DNA of 64,000 bases from Aphrocallistes beatrix (GCA_963281255.1 OY725488.1:10389524-10453523); one strand, 5' to 3'; positions 10,336 through 20,821 are shown, counted from the first letter of the stretch. Numbers and translations are program-made. The notes: generated by a model from the sequence alone, not told the origin.

Positions 10336-10768
10336 TGTTATTTTCTTCTCAAGTTCTGAGAATGTAGGTCTGTCTTCTGGGACAGAGTTCCAGCACTTGA
10401 GCATGAGTTGGTAGAGTAGGTCTGGACAGTCCATTGGCTGTCCCAAATGAAGGCCCTCTTGGATACTTTGAAGAATTTCGGAATCATCCTTGTATGGAAA
10501 GTCACCAGAGGTCATCACCTCCCACATTAACACACCAAAGCTCCACACATCTGATGCCATGTTAAACTTAAATGCAGAATAATGCAGAATAGCTTCAGGA
10601 GCAGTCCAGCTTACAGGAATCTTGACACCTGTCTTCACGGTGGAGATATCCTCTTGTGTTTCGAGAGACAAACTAAAGTCAGCGATCAGTCAATCGACTG
10701 CATGTTTCTCTCATTACAAGTAAGGAACTTGTCTAATAAACCATTCTCTATGGGAATCTGAACAATCA
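10336..10768 (-). pseudogene. Fragment of Eph-like kinase gene lacking the catalytic loop
   Basis: Near-identical to parts of the intact kinase gene at 14330-17563. 10336-10680 encodes the activation segment (IPVSWTAPEAILHYSAFKF) and the C-lobe to FSELEKKI. Then about 120 bp holding the HRDLAARN loop and DFG motif are missing, and homology resumes at 10695-10768 with the VIDLG..KFL region. The arginine of VRWTAPE is replaced by serine. It has no start, ATP-binding lobe, receptor part or SAM domain, so it is a duplicated dead fragment. Confidence 0.85.
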
Positions 10769-10989
10769 GTTTGCACAATTGCTAATACTGAAAGTAAACT
10801 GCAAAATAATTCTGACATAATTGTAAAAGTGTAGTTTAATTCAGCTTGGAAGAATAACTATGCACTGTTGTTTTGTAATAAGAGCAGGTGAATTCCATAT
10901 CATGTAGATAGGAATAAATTATCCCTAAAAGTTCTCCTCTTTCGATATGTTGTATTACAATAAAGCTAATTTAAGCTTGCAATCCATAA

Positions 10990-11327
10990 TACTCTATTTC
11001 TGCGGCAATCGTTTCAAAACCCTCGTGAAAACCAGAGCTTTTCACAAATGACCAACGCTATTGACTCGATTCGTAGAGTCATCTGACTCTTAATTAAACT
11101 TGAGGACTCGAGTCATGGCTTCCGAGTTACTTACATGACCCGAAAACTACCAAGTCAATAAAAATAAAAGATTCCTTTTGTGCTATTTATATGCTAAAAC
11201 AAGACCCAGTTCATCAACTAACTCAGAATTGCTTACTAAATAAATCAGAAATAAGAAAAAGAGTTAAGCAACAAATTAATTAATACAGAAATAACTAAAC
11301 ATACAAAAGGAAAGTACAGTCATACTG
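10990..11327. repeat. 3' flank of membrane-protein gene, repeated
   Basis: Second copy of the block at 3045-3364, directly downstream of the gene at 11328-12482. This shows that gene and 3' flank were duplicated together. Confidence 0.7.
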
Positions 11328-12482
11328 TCATTGTGGTAGGAGATGTTCAGTCAGATTTGGAGTGAATCTAGTTTGTACTTTCCCGAAGCGATATTTCAAC
11401 TTCATTCTCAATATTCCACCGAAAAACAAAGCAGAAGCTACTATGTAATGCATGCCAATGAAAAGCGCACCCATAAAAATGAAGAGTCCCATAATATAGC
11501 ACATTTCTTGAGTCAGGCTTAGAGCGTCTATTTGCAGCTGTGTGGTGAGTACTGGTCTGTAATAAGGTGTTCCGTAGAGGTAATTGAAGAAACAAGGACC
11601 ATAGTGTAAGATGAGAGCGACCAATGAGAAGCAAGTTTCGATTAAATTGCTAAGAATTATACACAGTGTTCCTATCCCAAAACAGGACATGAGAATTTTG
11701 AATTGATAGCAACTAATGATGGCTCTTCTGATCAATCTTCGACTCTTTCTCCTTGCTTGAAACTCTAATACTCTCCACCTCAATGTCTTGTTCAACATTC
11801 GAGCTTGTTTAACCCAAACACCAAAATAAATGAATAGAACGATGGGTTCGATACAGAAATGAACAATCATTAACTGTGGAATAGACCCTGTGATGATCAG
11901 GAACACTGAAATCAGACTTGTGACTATGAGTAAGCGTCTGATGTAATGGAATACTTCTGAATGGATATTGTGTAAAGTCTCACTCAGATACTTCATCAAG
12001 CAAATTTCATAACAAAGACAGAGATGTATACCAAAATGACCAATGGAAACCAAAATAGAATCGATTGGATTTTCATAGACTAAAACAAGATAGAAATATC
12101 TTGAATGTTTCATGTCACTCGTGCAGTTATCAATCGTGATTCTGTTCGGGGAATAAATATGACTGGATGATGATGGTGAATTAGCCAATCCAAAACTGAA
12201 TGCAATGATTGACATGAAACCGAATTCTGTGATGTTAATTATTAACAAAAAGGAATATTTAATGATTTCCCATTTCTTATGAAGTGCTGCTTCTGCAAAG
12301 TTCCCTAAAACATCAGACTTTGCCTTTTCAATGCATTCACGGTATGATTTGATGAGATGGATTATTGTCTTGATGAAGTAGATATCCCAAACTATAGACA
12401 GCAATATTACAACCACGGAGATTATTAATATTATTAAATATTGAAGAAATGAAAATATCTGGAAAATATGGTTAGAAAACAT
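11328..12482 (-). CDS. Orphan multi-pass (about 7 TM) membrane protein
   Basis: Intact 384-codon single-exon paralogue of 8608-9759, with the same start, N-terminal membrane segments, SPNRITIDNCTSDM loop, basic ARRKSRRLIRR stretch and C-terminus NLTEHLLPQ. Most of the protein is almost identical to the 8608 copy. Three clusters differ strongly and all lie in predicted membrane segments: GHFGIHLCLCYEICL in the third, TLCIILSNLIETCF in the sixth, and EMCYIMGLFIFMGALFIG in the seventh. Such patterning suggests diversified ligand or partner binding, or gene conversion outside these blocks. A CATAAATA element lies at 12526-12533. The function is not known. Confidence 0.8.
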   Translation of the reverse strand: MFSNHIFQIFSFLQYLIILIISVVVILLSIVWDIYFIKTIIHLIKSYRECIEKAKSDVLGNFAEAALHKKWEIIKYSFLLIINITEFGFMSIIAFSFGLANSPSSSSHIYSPNRITIDNCTSDMKHSRYFYLVLVYENPIDSILVSIGHFGIHLCLCYEICLMKYLSETLHNIHSEVFHYIRRLLIVTSLISVFLIITGSIPQLMIVHFCIEPIVLFIYFGVWVKQARMLNKTLRWRVLEFQARRKSRRLIRRAIISCYQFKILMSCFGIGTLCIILSNLIETCFSLVALILHYGPCFFNYLYGTPYYRPVLTTQLQIDALSLTQEMCYIMGLFIFMGALFIGMHYIVASALFFGGILRMKLKYRFGKVQTRFTPNLTEHLLPQ

Positions 12483-12523
12483 TATGAATAGAACTGCTAT
12501 TTTACGATATTATATCCTTCACA

Positions 12524-12533
12524 TGTATTTATG
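12524..12533 (-). promoter_or_regulatory. TATA-like element
   Basis: Reverse strand CATAAATACATGTGAAGGAT, as upstream of the paralogue at 9759, about 45 bp before the ATG. Confidence 0.45.
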
Positions 12534-12959
12534 CGTTAGTTTCAATGATGTCAGCTCATTTTGATTTCTATAGCTTTAGCCCAATACTTTTGCTGTCACT
12601 CCATCAATTTGATAACAAATCCAGCCAATCCACAATTTTAAATTGTTTACAGTAAGATCTAACTCATTTTAAAAGAATTCTCCATTATTCAAAATTTAAT
12701 AGAAATTGCTACAGAAAAATGGAAGATGATGTATAACAAATAATTTTCTATATTACTTCAAGAATTTAAATGCTTAGAAGCTTAAATTACACAAAAGAAT
12801 TCCAGTACAGTACATGGATATTCACACATGGATGTCATGGATAGCATATGATTCACATAAATTGTAGAATAGTTTATGATATGACTGATAAGGCAGACTC
12901 TAAAACTGTATTAAAACATTACTTTCAACCACAACAATATGTAAGATATATCTACGAAT

Positions 12960-14215
12960 CACTATGTGCAATCATTTTAGTTGAATATATTACTATGAGA
13001 TCAGTTATTGCACGTCTTCTGCTCTTGTCCTCATTCTGGGATCTCCACTTCGACAAAGTAGATTATGCTTCAAGAATGAGATGATCAGGTACGTCTTATT
13101 ACTACTGATGAACATCACTGGATTCGCATCCAATACTTACCAACCACTCTTGAAAGTTTCCCTGGATTTAAGACTGAAATCCCTGGATGTTATTGTATTT
13201 TTAATTTTAAAACTAAATTCGCGATCCAGGGAAATCCCTGGCTATCTAGGGAATTTCCTCTGGTTTTTTAATAAAGGCTGAATATATGGAATTAAAGATT
13301 ACGAAATGGATAAGTAAGCGATTTAAGGAAAGGTACATCGTATTAATGTCATCTTGATCAACATTCGTTAACAATTTTCGAAATTCATGATTCAAGAAAT
13401 TTTCCTGGACTCCTGAAGACTTGTTAAATAATGAGGAACATAATATTAATCAATAAATTCTATAAACTATATTACAATAATGGAAATGATTAGAGGCTAG
13501 TTAAAAGTTCAGAAACCCTGGATTCCTGGATCATAATTCATTCCCTGGATAATCCAGGGATCCCTGGAGGGTTGGTAGGTATGGTATCCATTCCCATATA
13601 CGGAATAGGACCTGCATCAACTAGCATTTCCAAAATAGACAACTATGATTGTTCTCCCAATCAAGTATCAATTCATAACTGCACCAGTGAGCTGATACCA
13701 GCTAAAGGTTTCGAGTTGCAGTTAATTCTGAATCTAAGCAATCTACAACAACTTGCTTTGGACAAAATAGATTATGTACTTGTTATATTCCGAATTTGTT
13801 CAATTAAATTTCTTTATGAAACTTTCCACGACATCAACTCGAATCCATTTCCATACCTCAGACATCCACTCTTTACCACAGGTCTCATAGCAGTTGTTCT
13901 GCTCATTTCAAGCACTATACTCCAGTTAATGATTCTTCATGAACTTCTCAAACCTACGGTGTAAATAATTCTAATTTCCATTTGGCTCCATCACAATCGG
14001 ATCCTCCACAAAGGAGGATAGAGGAGTTTAAGGTCACAGTAAAGGATTGAACAGAAGTGCTATGATTAGTCGCTATCATTTCGATGTCGTCATGGCTTGC
14101 ATGGGAATCGCAGGTACTTTTTTATAGAAATATATGTTTCTTCCTGGGTCCCATTATTGCATACTATGGTCCCTGTCTATTCTTCAGTCCTTAAACAACT
14201 AGCCGAGTCACACTG
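12960..14215 (+). pseudogene. Divergent plus-strand member of the membrane-protein family, interrupted
   Basis: Segments in order match the minus-strand family. 12985-13125 gives VIARLLLLSSFWDLHFDK and EMIRYVLLLLMNITGFAS (membrane segments 1-2). 13578-13964 is an open 130-codon stretch with YDCSPNQVSIHNCTSE (compare HIYSPNRITIDNCTSD) and segments 3-4 ending ILQLMIL. 14065-14200 gives AMISRYHFDVVMACMGIAG and IIAYYGPCLFF (compare AIISCYQFKILMSCFGIG, ILHYGPCFF). Frames are broken by an insertion (about 13128-13578), a TAA after LLKPTV and later stops. It begins about 480 bp from the divergent gene at 12482, so the two may have shared a promoter region. Confidence 0.75.
13128..13578. mobile_element. 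MITE-like insertion rich in CCCTGG palindromes
   Basis: Ends are TACCAACCACTC and, inverted, TACCAACCCTC. Both end regions contain repeated CCCTGGAT / ATCCAGGG palindromic pieces. It separates GFASN from the next family segment in the plus-strand paralogue. No transposase coding was seen. The exact target duplication is unclear. Confidence 0.65.
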
Positions 14216-14329
14216 CAACAATTCAAAGAGTTCTGAGATAAAAAAATATTTTCCAAACACACAGGTATATACAAATACAGGTAACCATAAAAGCAGGCAT
14301 ATTATACAAAATGGGAACATATAGTGGGA

Positions 14330-17300
14330 TTAGACACGCACTGAATAAGTGCAAGAAATTATGTTATTTGCTTCATGAATACTGATCATTATTTTGTTCC
14401 TGTGACCAGCGGACAGAATGTCAATGGCCATGATATCTTGCTCAGACATGTGCCAGACAGAGGAGATCATCGTGTAGCCATGCGATTTAAAGTTAACACT
14501 GTACCTCTCCAAGTTCAGATGTTTCAGCCATTCGTCCACGGATGTGAAGTTGAGAGGACTTTGCACAAAAAACTTCGAGGCAACATATTTTGGCTTTGGC
14601 AAAAAGTTGTTCTCGACCATAGTGGAGATTTTCTTCTCAAGTTCTGAGAATGTGGCTCTGTCTTCTGGGACAGAGTTCCAGCACTTGAGCATGAGTTGGT
14701 AGAGTAGGTCTGGACAGTCCATTGGCTGTCCCAGACGACGGCCCTCTTGGACGCCTTGAAGAATTTCGGAATCATCCTTGTCGACGTATGGAAAGTCACC
14801 AGAGGTCATCACCTCCCACATTAATACACCAAAGCTCCACACATCTGATGCCATGTTAAACTTAAATGCAGAATAATGCAGAATAGCTTCAGGAGCAGTC
14901 CAGCGTACGGGAATCTTGCCACCTGTCTTCACGCTGGAGATATCTTCCTCTGTCTCAAGAGATAAACCAAAGTCGGTGATTTTAGGAGTGAGATTGGAAT
15001 CAATGAGAACATTTCGAGCTGCCAGATCTCGGTGAACGAAGCCGATTTGGGACAGATAGCACATTCCCCTAGCAACACCATGACAAATTCTGCCTAAGTC
15101 AATCACCTGCATGTTCCCCTTATTGCAAATGAGGAACTTGTCCAATGAGCCATTCTCCATGAAGGGAGTTACGATCATGATAGGTTTTGTGAGAGTGATT
15201 CCGTACAGATAGATCACGTTCTCATGACTGAACTGTGCCATGGCGGAGGCTTCTTTGAAGAAGTCTTGCTTGCTCTTCTCGCTGCAATTAGGTTTCAGAG
15301 TTTTAACAGCCACGTGTACTGTCCGATTGTTAACCTGAATAGTTCCTCTATTTATCTCCCCGAATTTCCCTACTCCAATAACTCCTCCCATTTTGATGGC
15401 ATTGTGAGTCAACTCTTTCGCGAGTGGCCTGACAGTTTCGTTGAGATCTTGATTCCTATTATTAAGGTGCCGGTATATTTTATCAGAGCTTGAATCATTG
15501 GGATTTACTTCTGATGTAATATCATCAATTTTCTGATGTGTGTATTTAGAACGAACGGATTTACCACGTCGTATCATGAATCCCACAACTATTAAGATAA
15601 TGCTGATCATAATCAGCAACGAGATAACGACACAGATTATAACAACTCCAATAATGACAAACAATGTAGATGATGATGCAGATGGTGCGAATGATGGTGC
15701 GAATGAAGGTGTGAATGAAGGTGTGAATGAGGGTGTGAATGAGGGTGTTAGTGAGCGTGTGAATGAGGGTGTGAAAGGTGATGGTGTGAATGATGGTGTA
15801 AAAGATGAGGGTACTTGTATGAATGATTGTGTACGTGAGAGTGTTGGATTAGAAGATGGAACAATTGAATAAGAAAAGTTGAGATTGATGTTTATCAAAT
15901 TCCCAGAAACATTCAGAAGTAAACGAAACGTTACATTGTGCGTATAGTCTAGATCAGGAGTAGATAGTATACAGGAACATATAACATTAGTGGAACATTC
16001 ACACTCATCAGAGTTTAGCAATACCATTCGATTAGAGATTGATGACACAGTAGTACCATAGCTTATTTCAAACACATAATCCCTCTTCCCATACAGTTCA
16101 TAGCTCCATTGGAGATAACCTGTAGTCTCGTTGTAACTAATGTTGAGTAGAGTTGGGAAAGAAGACAACACTGTCACATTAGCTCTGTTAAACACACCAG
16201 ACACACAACTCACTGAGTTCCATGACGTCACTACAAACACATACTCTGTACTGTCTTCAACATCTCCACTGCTCAACACTAACTCAGTCTCTCTCAGATC
16301 TCTGACACTCTTCTCACTCGAGGGAGTTAAACTCGGATAGTAACTTATATTGTACCTTAACTCATTCACACTTCGATATCCCAAAAACAAAGATTCATTC
16401 CACACAACTCGAGATACAATCCTGTCTCCTCTCTCAACACGGAGATTCACAACTGCAGAAGGACTCTGTCCACAACTCTCACTCACACTCTCTCCCTCTC
16501 CTCGATACCAGTCCTCATCACACAAGCACTCACTGCTTCCTTCCATGCCACGCGTGCTGCTACGAAAAGGACACACACTACACTCCTCACTATTGCCTGT
16601 CTCACCTTTGTACGTGTCAACACGACACATCACACAAGGCATACTACTGTTAGCATTACTCACAGACAGATAAGAGCCAGCCTCACACTCACACACACTC
16701 TCAGCAGGAAGTATCCACGTGCCGTCCCAGTAGCACTCTGCTACCAGACGGAGTGGGTCTCGATGGAGAGAGTTAGTTGGACAAGAGATGTCCACACGGA
16801 CGAATACCTCAGTGGAGTTAGGAGCTAGTGTAGCTGGTAGAGAGTACAGATCAGAAGTGTTTGTAGTTGGACATTCAAAGTAGTAGAATTGAATCTCAGT
16901 GAGTGCGGAACATGGAATGTTGTTATAGAATCCGATGTAGAATCCTCTCTTGGATTTGGTGAATTCAGCACTAACAACTCCACTAACTGTCTTATTGCTA
17001 TCAGCTGGTAGGAACTGACTGAGAAGAGAATTGGTTATTGTTATATCCTGATCAGACTCGTAGTAGAATATTTGGAATGCGTCTCTACAATCTGTAGCGA
17101 ATCCTCGAATCGTTCCACATTTCACTCTAATCTGAATAACATCAGTTTCTGCCTCGTAATAACTTGTTATCAACCAATTCATTTCTCTAGTAGAGTCTAC
17201 AGTAGCATCCCTCCCTTGAATGCAAGAGATATACTCAGGTCCACATTCACCTGTATTTAATGTAGGACCTCTCCATTGCAGATTATCTAATGGCACATAT

Positions 17301-17563
17301 ATAATTCCATCTACATCAATCGGTATCCATCCAGGAATAGCAAATGGTTGAACTTGTCCAGCTGAATCAATAGTATGGAAAGTCTTAGAATCCAGTATCG
17401 TGCGAGAGTCAGCAGGTAGCATTGTGGTACATGGCTGTCCAGTAGAAGTTCGTATCAAAAGGTAAGATAACGTCATCATTACTTTAAGATGTAACATTGC
17501 AAAGTATTTCACTCGTTTTGATTTAGTTATCATGCTATTGTTAAGTGGTATTATAGAATACAA
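14330..17563 (-). CDS. Eph-like receptor tyrosine kinase (intronless)
   Basis: Intact 1077-residue single-pass receptor kinase. Hydrophobic signal peptide at about 20-42 (the start may be M1, M11 or M23). Ephrin-receptor ligand-binding domain at about 60-235: CRDAFQIFYYESD and GFYIGFYNNIPC match the Eph pattern. Cys-rich GCC2/GCC3-like part at about 285-365. Two FN3-like domains at about 368-568. A (T/S)PSF repeat stalk at 585-627, membrane helix at 633-662. Kinase domain at about 724-985: IGVGKFGE loop, VAVK lysine 754, HRDLAARN 844-851, DFG 864-866, WTAPE. SAM domain at 1005-1066. Catalytic residues are all present. Unusually, no tyrosine lies between DFG and APE. The C-terminus VRV could fit a class II PDZ ligand. 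No introns interrupt it, unlike the many-exon vertebrate Eph genes. A dead copy of its 3' part is at 10336-10768. Confidence 0.92.
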   Translation of the reverse strand: MYSIIPLNNSMITKSKRVKYFAMLHLKVMMTLSYLLIRTSTGQPCTTMLPADSRTILDSKTFHTIDSAGQVQPFAIPGWIPIDVDGIIYVPLDNLQWRGPTLNTGECGPEYISCIQGRDATVDSTREMNWLITSYYEAETDVIQIRVKCGTIRGFATDCRDAFQIFYYESDQDITITNSLLSQFLPADSNKTVSGVVSAEFTKSKRGFYIGFYNNIPCSALTEIQFYYFECPTTNTSDLYSLPATLAPNSTEVFVRVDISCPTNSLHRDPLRLVAECYWDGTWILPAESVCECEAGSYLSVSNANSSMPCVMCRVDTYKGETGNSEECSVCPFRSSTRGMEGSSECLCDEDWYRGEGESVSESCGQSPSAVVNLRVERGDRIVSRVVWNESLFLGYRSVNELRYNISYYPSLTPSSEKSVRDLRETELVLSSGDVEDSTEYVFVVTSWNSVSCVSGVFNRANVTVLSSFPTLLNISYNETTGYLQWSYELYGKRDYVFEISYGTTVSSISNRMVLLNSDECECSTNVICSCILSTPDLDYTHNVTFRLLLNVSGNLININLNFSYSIVPSSNPTLSRTQSFIQVPSSFTPSFTPSPFTPSFTRSLTPSFTPSFTPSFTPSFAPSFAPSASSSTLFVIIGVVIICVVISLLIMISIILIVVGFMIRRGKSVRSKYTHQKIDDITSEVNPNDSSSDKIYRHLNNRNQDLNETVRPLAKELTHNAIKMGGVIGVGKFGEINRGTIQVNNRTVHVAVKTLKPNCSEKSKQDFFKEASAMAQFSHENVIYLYGITLTKPIMIVTPFMENGSLDKFLICNKGNMQVIDLGRICHGVARGMCYLSQIGFVHRDLAARNVLIDSNLTPKITDFGLSLETEEDISSVKTGGKIPVRWTAPEAILHYSAFKFNMASDVWSFGVLMWEVMTSGDFPYVDKDDSEILQGVQEGRRLGQPMDCPDLLYQLMLKCWNSVPEDRATFSELEKKISTMVENNFLPKPKYVASKFFVQSPLNFTSVDEWLKHLNLERYSVNFKSHGYTMISSVWHMSEQDIMAIDILSAGHRNKIMISIHEANNIISCTYSVRV
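15650..15830 (-). repeat. In-frame tandem repeat encoding (T/S)PSF units
   Basis: About twelve imperfect 12-bp units (GTGTGAATGAGG-like on the plus strand) encode the Ser/Thr/Pro/Phe stalk just outside the membrane helix of the Eph-like kinase. All keep the reading frame. The stalk length is likely variable between alleles. Confidence 0.75.
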
Positions 17564-17649
17564 GCTATAAGAACAAGCATTATAAAAACATATGAATCTC
17601 TTGCTTGATAATGATACACACCTATCCTTTTAAAACGTACTTAATCTAT

Positions 17650-17725
17650 TCATGTGTACAGGAGAGTCCGCTTAATCAGGACACATTCAAACTCAATATT
17701 ATGCCCCGATTAAGCGGAGTTCCCA
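17650..17725. repeat. Short inverted repeat, pogo-like MITE end
   Basis: AGTCCGCTTAATCAGGACA is followed by GCCCCGATTAAGCGGAGTT, an inverted pair. A related unit is at 37360-37442. Such TCCGCTTAATC termini resemble pogo/Tigger-type short elements; this assignment is inference. Confidence 0.5.
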
Positions 17726-17769
17726 ATTACTCGATGCAATTTAGTCTAGTTTCATCCATAGGAACTACA

Positions 17770-17895
17770 GTATAGCCTCGTTATGTAAAATACCTGGAAA
17801 ATTTCAGTTATAATGTATAATACCTGAAAATTCCAGGCATTTTCCATCAGTTATTAACATAAATCCTAAAAAATTTCAGATATTTTACATAATAA
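17770..17895. repeat. Inverted-repeat miniature element
   Basis: CCTCGTTATGTAAAATACCTG at the left mirrors CAGATATTTTACATAATAACT at the right, with further AAAATTTCAG pieces inside. It looks like a MITE; no coding. Confidence 0.5.
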
Positions 17896-18837
17896 CTGGT
17901 TTGACGCTTTAATTGTACGCACGTTATGCGTGTGTGTTAGGAATTGAATGAATAAACAGTCGGTCTCAGAAAGCTGGCGTTCGCTGGAAGCAGCGAGAGT
18001 GCGCAATATGCTGATATGAATACAATATTCTAGAGCAGAAACACATCAATTTATTGAGTTTAATAATGCTATCGAATATAAACCAACCTCTAGTATAAAA
18101 ATAGCAAGAGCGTATCATAATCTGAGACGAGTGACTTCATACCATGAAAATGCTTTAATAGATTCTATACTTTAAAGATGGCAATCATAGGCATATATAT
18201 ATTATATAACACCCAGAAAATAGCAATATTATTTAGCAGTTAAATCGAGTTCAAATTGCCATTTTCCTGCCATTTTAATGCTATTTTATTTATTTATGTG
18301 TGTCACAATTTGTGTCACCAAATCAAACTTTCAAAGGAAAGTCTATTGTTTTCTCATTAACTTTCCTTAAAATGGCAGGTTTTTACCAAAAACATGAACG
18401 ATGGTGTAACTACAGAAAGCAACTACAGTAAGAGAAAAGTAAGAGTAAATATGTTAAAAAATCGAGAAATATTTATATTAGAACTGTCTTAGAGTGAAAC
18501 TATCATGGAATATAAAATATTAATAGTTGAGATCATTTCTATTTATAGGAATTCTGACTAGAAACGTGCGTGAAATCTCGATTGTCTCCTGATTCAACAT
18601 CACATGGCAATCAGCCTGGGCCAATTAAGATAAAATAATGCAAACTAGCTTGCCTATTATCATTGGTTTTCACTGGTGTAGCACATTTTGCATTTCATCA
18701 ATGAAATTATAGAAGATCATCATCCTGAATTACAAGATCAAATTTCTTTGCATAGAAATATAATAATTATGAAAACAGCGTATACTTATGATAATGTTAT
18801 CTAACCAGATGTAATAGTGTAATTAATCAAGGATGAA

Positions 18838-19244
18838 ACCGATTGAACCGAATATCAGTATTCATGAATAGTTGTCTAACCGAATACAAATACTGATAAT
18901 ATTCGGTTACTCTAACCGAATACGAATACTGTGATATTATTCGGGTACATAATAAATTCTAATACTGCGCGGCTGAAATAAATAATATTTAATAGAGGAC
19001 TGTGAATTGTTATAGTACTGTATATGTTGACCTATTTTACAGATAGTGACTGGATATGATAAGTAAATTAGTTATAAAATATATTATAACCAAGGTTGAA
19101 ACCGATTGAACCGAATAAATATCCATGAATATTCTCTACTTCAACCGAATACGAAGACTGATATTCGGTTCTCAACCGAATATGAACTATTTGCCAAATA
19201 GTATTTGGTCTATCCGAATATCGAACTATTCGGTTGCAACCTTG
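18838..19244. mobile_element. hAT MITE with perfect 8-bp target duplication
   Basis: Flanked by TAATTAAT at 18830-18837 and 19245-19252. Ends are CAAGGATGAAACCGA and, inverted, CAAGGTTGCAACCGA. The interior repeats the terminal motif again at about 19092 and is full of ACCGAATA / TATTCGGT pairs, so it folds strongly. No coding capacity. Confidence 0.85.
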
Positions 19245-19482
19245 TAATTAATAAATTTCAATATATGTGAAACAACAACTTTAGCAAGTTATTTACTTGA
19301 ATTACAAAAGAAATATCATACATGTGTAACAACTTACATCATAAGAATTGTAGATATTCAACCTAACACTTCAAAGAGAACTAAAATCAAACTTACATAT
19401 TATTTAAAACTATTCTCATTAAATAAACTACTTGGTTATGCCTAATAATTATTCCGCCAATCAGAATACGCCTTTCCAAGTA

Positions 19483-20819
19483 CTACGGGCGTTCAATAAG
19501 TAGTCGTTATTGCAATTTATCTTGGTTGTTCCATTTGATTCAGAATTGGGTTAGCATATCTAATGTAGCCCTACCGATGCTCTTTCAAATGATACTTTAC
19601 TTTTTCAATTCTGAGCTTTGGTTTTAATACTGTGGCTATTATTAGTTTGGCATTTTTATATACTGGCATTTATTATGGCTTCCGAGAGTGCAGATTTCAA
19701 AACTGAGCAGCGAGCCTATGTAAAGATTCATACACTGCTCCAAGTTTCTTCAACCGACATCCACAAGGATTTGATGGAGGTTTATAATGATAGAACTCTT
19801 CCATATTCCACGATAGTTGACAGGACCAGACGTTTTCGTGAGGGAAGAGAGTCGATAGAAGATAAGCCCAGAGTAGGGAGGCCGATTTCCGGCGCCAGTG
19901 ACAAATTTGTCCTCGAGGTTTCCGAATTACTTGAAGAAGACCCCCTATTTCATTGATGGAGATAGCTAATGCAGTTGGGGTCTCAACGGGAACCGCTCAT
20001 ACCATTGTGCATGACAATTTTCAATTTAGGAAAATCTGCGCTCGGTGAGTCCCGCATGCACTAGCACAGGCCCAGAAAACTAAGAGGGTTCAATGTGCTC
20101 AAAAGTTGCTTTCTGACTTCGATAGAACCGACTCCAGGAGTCTATTCGAGATCGTGACTGGTGATGAGACTTGGGTGCGTTATAGCGAGCCTTTGTCAAA
20201 GGAAGCTAACAAAGTATGGGTAGCTAAAGGCCAGGACCCACCAATAATCCCTCGATATGACTTCCGGAACCCCAAGGTTATGTACTGCATATTTTTTGAT
20301 TCTTATGGTCCAGTGTGCCAGATTTGTGTCCCCAAGAATACCACTATTACTGGATCATTTTACATGAGTGAGTGCCTATCTGAGGTTGAGAAATTCTACC
20401 ACAATCGACGGCCAAGGACTGGAACTCGAGGATTGAGATTATTGCATGATAATGCCCGACCCCACTAGACCAAGCTGGTAAGGGAAAAGTTGGAAAGTCT
20501 GAGAGTTGTAGAGCTAGATCATCCTCCCTAATCACCAGACCTCGCTCCATGCGACTTTTGGCTCTTCCCTAAGCTGAAGAAACACCTTTCAGGGAGGGAA
20601 TTCGAAAGTCGGCCTCACCTCGGATCGGCGATTTTTCAGTATATGAAAGGTATACCACGTGGAGACTTCAAAAAAGTTTTTTGGATTGGATTAAGAGGCT
20701 AATACTAGTTATACAGCATCAAGGAGAGTAGTTCGAGAAATTGCAGCATTGATATTAATTATATTACTTGTTTTGGGGAAAGTATACTATGATAACGACT
20801 ACTTATTGAATGCCCGTAG
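19483..20819 (+). mobile_element. Mariner transposon (inactive)
   Basis: The 28-bp inverted ends (left starts CTACGGGCGTTCAATAAG) differ at one position and are bordered by TA on both sides (19481-19482 and 20820-20821). At 1337 bp this is full length for a mariner. The 8-base extended match of both ends with the flanking TA makes the boundaries certain. The transposase inside is broken (19675-20703). Confidence 0.95.
19675..20703 (+). pseudogene. Mariner transposase pseudogene
   Basis: Starts MASESADFKTEQRAYVKIHT. It carries the helix-turn-helix region with a GRPISGASD linker, TGDETWVRY (first catalytic Asp), LLHDNARPH (second Asp) and SPDLAPCDFWLFPKLKKHLS (third Asp), i.e. the mariner DD34D layout. 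Lesions: a frameshift near 19950 (after LLEEDPL), TAG after DNARPH at about 20467, TAA before SPDLAPCD at about 20529, and further decay at the end. It cannot make active enzyme. Confidence 0.92.
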
Positions 20820-20821
20820 TA

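Noticed and set aside
8608..12482. Assignment of the 7TM-like genes to insect-type gustatory receptors or rhodopsin-type GPCRs
   Set aside because: Neither the TYhhhhQF motif nor DRY/NPxxY is present; topology alone is not enough.
15224..17260. Plus-strand ORFs of 60-110 codons
   Set aside because: Antisense shadows of the Eph-like kinase gene; the Asp/Gly/Val-rich one at 15540-15872 is the antisense of the PSF-repeat stalk.
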